Positions 47,701 through 56,700 of a stretch of 64,000 bases of DNA are shown here, in pieces. This DNA comes from Owenia fusiformis (taxonomy: Eukaryota; Annelida; Polychaeta; Sabellida; Oweniidae): NCBI GenBank assembly GCA_903813345.2, contig CAIIXF020000011.1:18149754-18213753 (forward strand). The letters run 5' to 3'. The position numbers and the translations under genes were made by a program. The number at the start of each line of letters is the position of its first letter. Positions within the stretch are counted from its first letter, which is position 1. The notes beneath the pieces are model-generated. The model was not told the origin of the DNA, searched no databases, and saw only the letters and a list, made by a program, of their open reading frames with translations.

Positions 47701-50700
47701 GCTGGCATCTTATTCAATGCATTTCCTTGTATTTTCACCAATACAGGAATAATGCAGGCTTTTGTATTTGGCAAGCTTTAGGTACTACAGTCCATCTTTA
47801 ATTTTATAAATTACACTTTTTCATTCAAACGGTACAAATCTGAGAAATCCCAAGAAGTGAAAATAAGAATTTAAAGATGGAAGCACAGTACCACTCCCAA
47901 GCAAAGCCAACCCAAAGTTCCCATCCTTTGTTTCCCATTTTATCTGAATCTATCTTTATATGTGTACTTTTCTAGACAAAGTTGACGGCAATCACCCGTC
48001 ACGATCCCGGAGCCCCAGTACATCAAGTTCTGAGAATAATGTCACTAAAGAAGCTATCTCTGCTCTCTTATTCACAGATTCTTTCACCAATAAAACTGGT
48101 AATTTATATTGTATTGTGACATCACACTAGGATACCCTGGAAATAGCTACTGCAGAAACTGTTGTCAACAAAAAATGCAGACATATTTTTCACTATAGGC
48201 TCATCTTAGCGCGTGCACCAAAGGTCTGATACTGAAAGCTTTATCATAATGGTTAATATTAAATAGTGCCTCATATCTGAAACAGACGATATTTCGACTA
48301 TTTAAAAATGAGCATTGAACATGTGTTTTGCATGGTAATTGGAGGAACAAGAGTGATTTCGGATATTTTTTGCAGTGTCGAATTTTCTTTTTTCGAAATG
48401 ACCATAATAAAGAGACTATTCTGACAGTCTTTGATGATAAAAGATGAAGGACTATTCTGTGATTAATAGCAATAATTGGTCAACATGGGTATTGTATATA
48501 AGTGAGGAGAACTCAGTCAATCATCACATTCGCTATTGTTAACGACAGATTCTGCAGTCACAGTTTCCATGGTATCCTGGTGTTTCATTGTGAAATACTT
48601 CTACAATGTAATACATATCTCAATAACTATCTTAAATAGTGAAAATATGAAGTATTTTCCAATGGTGTTTGATAAGCATGTAGTGGTTTGAAATTATGAA
48701 CTAGGTGCCAGTTTTCCCTTAGACCCCGATTGTTTTGATATGTCTCCTCTGGTTTGCTCAGGTGCTTTTTGTAGGCTTTCTAGATGTTGTAAAAAATCCT
48801 TCATCAATTTGATCTCAGTAATGCCACAGATTTAGACCACTGAGATCCCATTTTAGACCAATGATGTCACATTTTTAGACCAATGCGATCACATTTTAGA
48901 CCAATGAGGTCACAATTTAAACCAATGATGCCACATTTTTAGACCAAGGTGATCACATTTTAGACCAATGATGCCACATTTGTAGACCAATGAGGTCACA
49001 GTTTAGACCAGTGATGCCACATTTTTAGACCAGTGAGGTCAAATTTTAGACCAATGATGTCACATTTTTTGACCAATGAGGTCAAATCTTAGACTGATGA
49101 TGCCACATTTTTAGACCAATGATGCCACATTTGTAGACCAATGATGCCACATTTTTAGACCAGTGAGGTCACAGTTTAGACCAATAATGTCACATTTTTT
49201 GACCAATGAGGTCACATTTTAGACTAATAATGCCACATTTTTAGACCGATGAGGTCACATTTTAAGCTAATGATGCCACATTTTTAGACCATTGAGATCA
49301 CATTCTGGACCAACAATATTTTATTTATTTTTAATCCAATGAGGTCATATTTTACACCATAATTGGATATTTTTAGATCAATGAGGTCACATTTTAGACA
49401 ATGAGGCCATATTTTGACACTAATAAAGCCACATTTTGACACCAATTGTGTCACATTTTACACTACTGAGGCTGCATTTTTACAACAGGAAGGCCACATT
49501 TTGGCACCAATTAGGTTTCATTTTGACAGAACTGTACCATACTTTTGACAAATTTTACTAGCACTATAGTAACATAGTTTTCCATCCTGTGTATGTTAGT
49601 AGAATATGCAACTTGACACCCTCCCCATTGTTCTTTAGCCCCCAGTCTAGAATCACTATTCCTTGGTTATTTGGATCTACATTATTTATTATTGAATTAT
49701 TGAAATATTGTGTCAGATAGAAATACAATGAATATCAGCAGATAAAAGTAAACAATAATACATTGACACATTTGTCTTATTACCATTTATGATATTCATT
49801 TGCTCAAAATGTTATTTTTCCTGTTTTAGATAGCTACACATCACCGAGCCTGTGGGTGGGGACAAGTCTTGGGTCAGTGCTGGTCATTGCCCTCAATCTT
49901 CCCCCCTCAGGGGAACAGAGACTCACCCAGCCAGTTATGGTCTCCCCCAGTGGTAAGATACACAGATATTCTCAAATTACATACAGTGAAACCTACATAT
50001 CCGAACACCTCTCAATACAAACACTTTTTCTTGGTCTTAAACTTGTTATCTCCTATTGACTCGCATAGAAGAAAGAAGAGGAAACCTTAAAATGTGATCA
50101 GCTGCTAGTTGGCCCCCTTTGTTCAATTGACTTCAAATTTCTCATTAATATTTCATGTTTTTTTATTGTTATCGTTTATATGTCATGTGAAAATATTTTT
50201 TACTTGGTAATAATTTAATTCTGTTTGTTCTTTCATTGACCAAGTTCATCCATAACGGTTATGTAATGACAGGTTTTGGTTAATATTTTATCCTATATCC
50301 AGGACTGACTTTACATAAAGAGGATATTCTATACTATTATTTATATAATTTTCTGTACAAGGTTTAGTTCAGGATAGTGCATAATAAAAATATTTCTTAA
50401 TCCTATGTAGGTACAATATTTCGGCTTAAGGGCACAATCCTAGCAATGTCATTCCTCGACTGCAATGGGGGCCTCATTCCTACTTTGTCAGATACATGGA
50501 AAGACAACACGAAAGAAAGTCGCGATGAAGTCAAAACTAAATCAAGAAGTAAGTTTATTAGAATGTATTTGGTGTGGTCATATTTTACAATTTGAGCTGT
50601 ATGTTATGGGATATCTAATCTGTATCTATTTAGGAGTGTAATCCCTATAGATGGAATATACTTTTCTTTCCATGGGTTAGCTTGTAATCTGGGTTTGAAT

Positions 50701-53700
50701 ATATTACAAAATCCAGATAATCTTCCCATTGCTCTCCATGTTAAAAATTTCTAATCAAGGTGGGATTGGTGGGAAATGTCATGATGTAAGCCTACATGAT
50801 AAAGTCCAAATTTATTTTCTATTTTACTCATGTTCTGCCTTCCTTAAACCAATGTTCTACCATGTTGGACATCGAGTGGAAAATCAATCAATTTTCATTT
50901 TTGTACATCAGATTTGGATTCACTTTTTATATCATAATGCATTTCATGATTGTTGTATTTTGCTATATCAGAATGGCTAAGCCTTCTATGAGCCATGTCC
51001 TAATTTGCATAAAACTAATTATTTGATTATTACTAATTAATATGTTGTCCTGCTATTGCATCAGTGTCAATTACTAACATTGCTGTTTTAATATTTTGTT
51101 GCCTGTTACTATAGCTACCAAAGTTACTATAGTTACCATTTGAACAATAAACAAGTCTAGAGTGTGGTAAAATGTCAAGGGTTAATTGTCAAATTCATGC
51201 TTTTTTATTACGCATTTTATTTTCATAACTAATTCATGTAGTTCGGTGTAATGTTTCATGTATTGTACACTGGGACTTAAGAACCAACACATAACAATGG
51301 ATTAATTAGAGCTCAAACAATTAAAACTAAGCAGATATATTTTATGGAAATATGAAATTATTTATTACGAGACTTGCGTTCAACTTCCTAGATTTTATGG
51401 GATTTTAGATGTGTCTTTTGTGTTGTGAAATGAACGATAAAAACTTGTTGTTTAAATGCATTTTTCATTACATAGTGCATTGGATCAAAAACAAATCATT
51501 AAGTGTTGCTACAGGTTTGTAGGCCTATCTCCTTAGCCTGGCTGTCTGTCCTGCTAATGATACAATTCTCTTTAGAATTTTCCAAGAATGAAATGTACTG
51601 TGCTACCCAAGAGGGGAGCCTTCTATCGTTCCTTGGTTCTAATTATGAGCTTTCAAGAGAGCTATGAATGCCTTTGCTCTTACATAAAAAAGAACCACTG
51701 TTTGATTTGTCTATTATGACTTCTTAAAGACTTCATGTCATCATTGCTGATTGGTCAAATATTATTTACGAATCTTGTGGTTTAGTAAAAAGGAAAATTG
51801 TGTTTTATATAACTGCTTAAATGATAACATTTTAGTTTTTCGTCACCATTTCGCATCAAAATACAGAAAGATGTATATCAAATCAAAATGAGATATACAG
51901 ATAATTAATTTTTGGAAATAAAGGTGCGCTGAAATGGACATTATGAGCTCAACTGTGAACTGTTGTTCATCTTCTTTTCTTGTGTATTTTATCATGAACC
52001 ACCACATGTAGAACCCTCCCTGAGTCACTAAACCATGAGTCACCACATTTGATCTCTTGAAAGCTCTTAATATTATCAAAATTAGAAAATTCTAAAGGTT
52101 TGTAGTGTATTATATACTAGGCTACACTTTTGGAAAATAATCTATGCTTTTAGTCTCACAGTGTTATTGAGTTGAATGAAAATTTCAAGTTTCTGTAACA
52201 CACTGTATCAAATCACGATTCAATCAAACTTGCAGAAAAAATCTTGATCGAAACACAGTGAGCAAGAATATTAAACTACGCGCCATCCCCTAGGTGCGCT
52301 ATTTCATTATACACTGGACGAAAATATAGTATGACATCATTCCCGTCATATATAATATATGACATCATATAATATATATTTGACGTCACATAATATATAT
52401 TTGATGTCATATAATATATATTTATAGCGCAAGACATCTATCGGCGAGCTCAGGAATGAAAAGCATGAACCAATTTGACGCGTCAGAACAGCAATTCGCC
52501 CGCTGTGAAATATGGCTAGATTATTTCCAAAATTGTGACTCAAGTTATGTTAGCTTTCATCTTGTAGCAATCCAGTGTTGTTGCATGGACACATAGTATG
52601 TAAATATGACACATAGTATGTATATATGACACATAGTATATATAGACCACACATATTGGATTGTTGAATAAAATATGCTTCATAGCACAGAATAGTATTT
52701 ATGTATGCAGAGTAGGTGAAATTGCCATTGCGAAGATAATCAGATGGTTTTATTAAGGTGGATGTTCCATTCAAGATCTGAAAACAGAATAAGTATTTTC
52801 TCAATTGGGGAATGAACCGTGCCATGATGTTATCCTATCATCTGAGGATGGATGTACCAAAATTTCATATATCATACATTCCATGTCACCATGGAAACTA
52901 ACAGAAATATACACTATCAATGTTGATGTCGGAAAAAATGATTCATACATTTACTCCAGTTGCGTTACTTTATTAGACACATGCATATGGCGTTAATTTA
53001 CATACAATGAAAATCAACTGATTTTGTTAGTATAATTATGTCACCACCAAAAAGTGATGACATATTGTTATGGTCTCTGTTTATTTTTGACGGTGGTTGG
53101 CGATCGGCGGTTGGCGATCGGCATATGTAGCAAATTCTTACAACTTCTAATAACTTAACAAATAAATACTGACTTCAATTTTTTTCAAAATCATCTACAA
53201 GTTTTCAGAAGTTCAAATCTGACTTCATATTTAAGATTTGACCCTCAATGACTTTTTCAAAAAAGGTTAAAAGGATATTTTTGGGCTCACACAGTGAGCC
53301 TATGGGATCGACCAGGCGTCCGTCCGTCCGTTGGTCCGTCCGTCCGTTGGTCCGTCCGTCCGTCCCGCCAACATTGGCCGCACAAATTAAAACTGCTATT
53401 CGGATTGAGTCATTACCACATTCATTTTATGCATATCCATAATGCCTATTTTACCTATCATCGCCATTTCCCAAGTTCGCCCGGTTTCCGAGAAATTGCT
53501 GATTTTGACGTCAAAAAGTCAAATTTTCTGTAAATTCTAGACACTTTGTTGAAGTAGAACTTTCAAATAACTTGTAGTAGTTGCTGTATATGCAACTTAT
53601 GTCCTCTGAAGATTTCAAAGCTCTAGGAATTACAGTTTTTGGTGCTTACTCTATAAAATTTGACAAAAAGTAGGACTTAGTCATTTTCAGGAAACTTTCT

Positions 53701-56700
53701 TATGTATAAAGTCAATGGCAGGTTTTGTGATTGACAAGTTTCTCAAAGTTTGCCTTATACTTGATCATTTCTTGCAATGAATTACATCATAACTAGATTT
53801 AAGCATTCCCTACATATTGCTCAATATATGTCAGCATCAAATTTTTACCGTTTTTGAGATATTTGACGTAAAAAAAAACACAGTAAAAATAAGTTATTTT
53901 TCAACTTGCTTCAATTTGACCAAATTTTTTTTGAAAATCATCTACAAGTTACCAGGAGTTCAAATCTGACATTAGTTTTAGGATTTGACCTTTACTTGAC
54001 CTCCAGTGACCTTTACTTGACCTCCAGTGACCTTTGAAAGGTCCAAAAGGTTGATTTTTCAAATTGATTTTTGGATGTAAATTTTGTTCAGCTTAATCAC
54101 AAAAGACCTTACTGAGCTCTAAATAATTAAAATTTTCAAGGTCAAAGGTCATCAAACTAGGTCACACAACTGTGCTGTCTTAGTTTCTTAAAGTTCGAGA
54201 CTACAAATCCAAATCAACATTTTTGTTTGAAAGTCAGGATATACATTCCTCTGAAGGTTCCAAACTGTGTGAGCACAGGACCGTGGGTCCTATTTTTTTC
54301 TATTAGTTATTAGACATTCAAATCTGACTTAGATTTGAGATTTGACCTTCTCAAGGTCAAAAAAAGAGATCAAATTGACCAATTATTTTTCAAAATCATC
54401 TACAAATTCTCAAAAGTTTAAATCTTATCTGGCTATAGATTTGACCTTCAATGACCTTCTCAAGGTCAAAAAGGTATGCTTCAAATTGACCAATTTTTTC
54501 AAAATCGTCTACAAGTTATCAGACGTTCAAATCATCACTTTAGATTTGGCCTTCAATGACCTTCTCTAGGTCAAAAAGGTCTTTAATCAACTTGCTTCAA
54601 ATTGACCAATTTATTTTTTCAAAGTCATCAACGAGTTTTCAAAAGTTCAGATCTGACTTCAGATTGAACTCATAATATTGTGAGCAACTAGGTGGTGACA
54701 TTTTGTCATGTTGATGCCTCGTTTCACCTTCTGATCGCAAATGCGTTATATGAGCATGTGGTCACTCATTTTATTTTATTTTCATTGCACACTTTTAACA
54801 CTTGTTCATTTTCTAAAAAACACCCACTTCTTTATACTCTCTTTATCTTAAAGTCGCAACTTAAAAATAACTGTTAGAAAAAATAATGTATTAATTTATC
54901 TTTGTCCCAATATATCATCTTAACTTCTCATTCTCTTTAACTACCAGTGCCTTTACATTTAAAAACTTCATATAAATGAACTATCTCTAAAACTTGTATC
55001 TCTCTGTCTCTTAAAGTTCACTATCAGCTTTAAAACATTGAAATCTACTTACTATTTGTTCTGTTGAGAGTTTTATATTGTTTCACCATCTAAGCTTATT
55101 GACATTGTATTTCACCAACTAAATCATATTTCTTGTTTTGTGGTATAATAATTGGTGGATGCCGTGCTAGTAAAGGTACGTCATACCATATATGGTAATG
55201 GATCGCACTCTTCCCAGCATGCATTACTAACCCTTTGCACTTCTCTTTATTTCAGTTTGGGTAACGGGAACTCCCTTATGTTAAGGTGGTCAATTCATAT
55301 AAAATATTGGTTTAATATTTTCCTCATTTTCAAATATTTAAAGCCTATGGTGATATTTCCAAGATTTTTTTCCAACTTTAAAAAAAAGTTAGTAGACATT
55401 TCATTTTTAAGATAATGTAAATTCTTTTTGCCTTGTTGAAACATACCCCCCTCCCCTTTCCTCTAAAATGCATAAAAGTAATGCATTTTTGCCCAGATGA
55501 GTTTTCTCTCCCTATGTACCCCTACCCCAGAAGGTTGTGTGTACACTATTCCTTCCCCCTCTCCCTCTACTCCCCTCCCCCCTCCCCCACAGTGATACCA
55601 CCAAACATTGACCACCATGGCATACTAGATAATGTGGAATTTCCAGACTCTAAAATCTTATTGTAAACTTTATATTCTATTGTAAATAAGGGGCTACATT
55701 ATAATAATATTAATGCTGTAATAAGGATTTTACAGTATAATTAGGGTACTTTACTTTAATAAGGGTGCTATATTATGATAAGGGTGCTACTACATTCTAT
55801 TAAATAAGGTGCTTTATCTTAATAAGGGTGCTATATAATAAATGGTGCTGTATATAATGAGGGTTTGCATTATAATAGGGTATTGTAGTCATGATAATGT
55901 ACATGTACATAGATTTGTATGGTCTGCTAATTTAATATGGGTGGGTATACTGAATGGCTCTTTGACAAAAAAGCTTGAAAATTTCCTTCTTTTTATATGA
56001 GGAATGAGTAAGTTGGAAAAATATGGAATTATGCTTTTCTAGCAAATCACCGTCTTTTGTTGTTGAAAATGGCATTGCTTAGCTTGACTAACATAATTAA
56101 TGTAGCAATGAAAATGGCTGTCTGGGTGAGATTTTTGAGAGCTTGGGGCTATATGGCTTTAGGTATGAATGTGGGATATCAACATTTTTACATTATAATG
56201 TGTCAGATGAATATACATACCATATAAACTCAAGAAATATTTGTGTATAACTATTAGTATAACTATCGATATAGTGGATGATTTCCTTAATGTAATTTTA
56301 CCTAATATGGTGTTGCTATGGTTACAGGGGCGGAGTCCCAACTAGCTCGACAACCACGTCTCAGTCCAACTTCTTCCACAGAATCAAGTGATCGCCAGTT
56401 TGCTGTCATATGTTCAGAAAAACAAGCAAGGGTAGGTTGTTTGGATCTGTTATTTGTTTGTTTGTCTGTTAAGGACCATTGTGATGTCACAATAATAAAA
56501 TGTCAACATTACAAATAGTGGTCTTCTAAATTTTTCATTTACTCTCCATCTTTTTGTAAGTCCTAGGATACTGCACACAATAAACAGAAGACCAAAGGAG
56601 TATTGGAATCAATAGAGCAGCTATCCTCATAAATAGTTTGATTTTGCATAAATAAAGGAGAGCTTTATCTACACACTTCGAACAGAATAAAGTCCTCGAA

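Larger units (their letters stand above)
50549..56327 (+). other. Intron of tomosyn with repeats
   Basis: Holds short repeats at 52340 and 52560, a family A copy at 53039, the GGGCTCACACAGTGAGCC repeat region at 53140-54670, another partial family A copy at 54672, C-rich sequence near 55450-55590 and an AAGGGTGCTA repeat near 55690-55880. No exon recognised between W19 and W20. Confidence 0.6.

Noticed and set aside
48830-49510. Short repeats considered as a CRISPR-like or coding repeat
   Set aside because: A simple ~22-25 bp intronic tandem array with no conserved frame.
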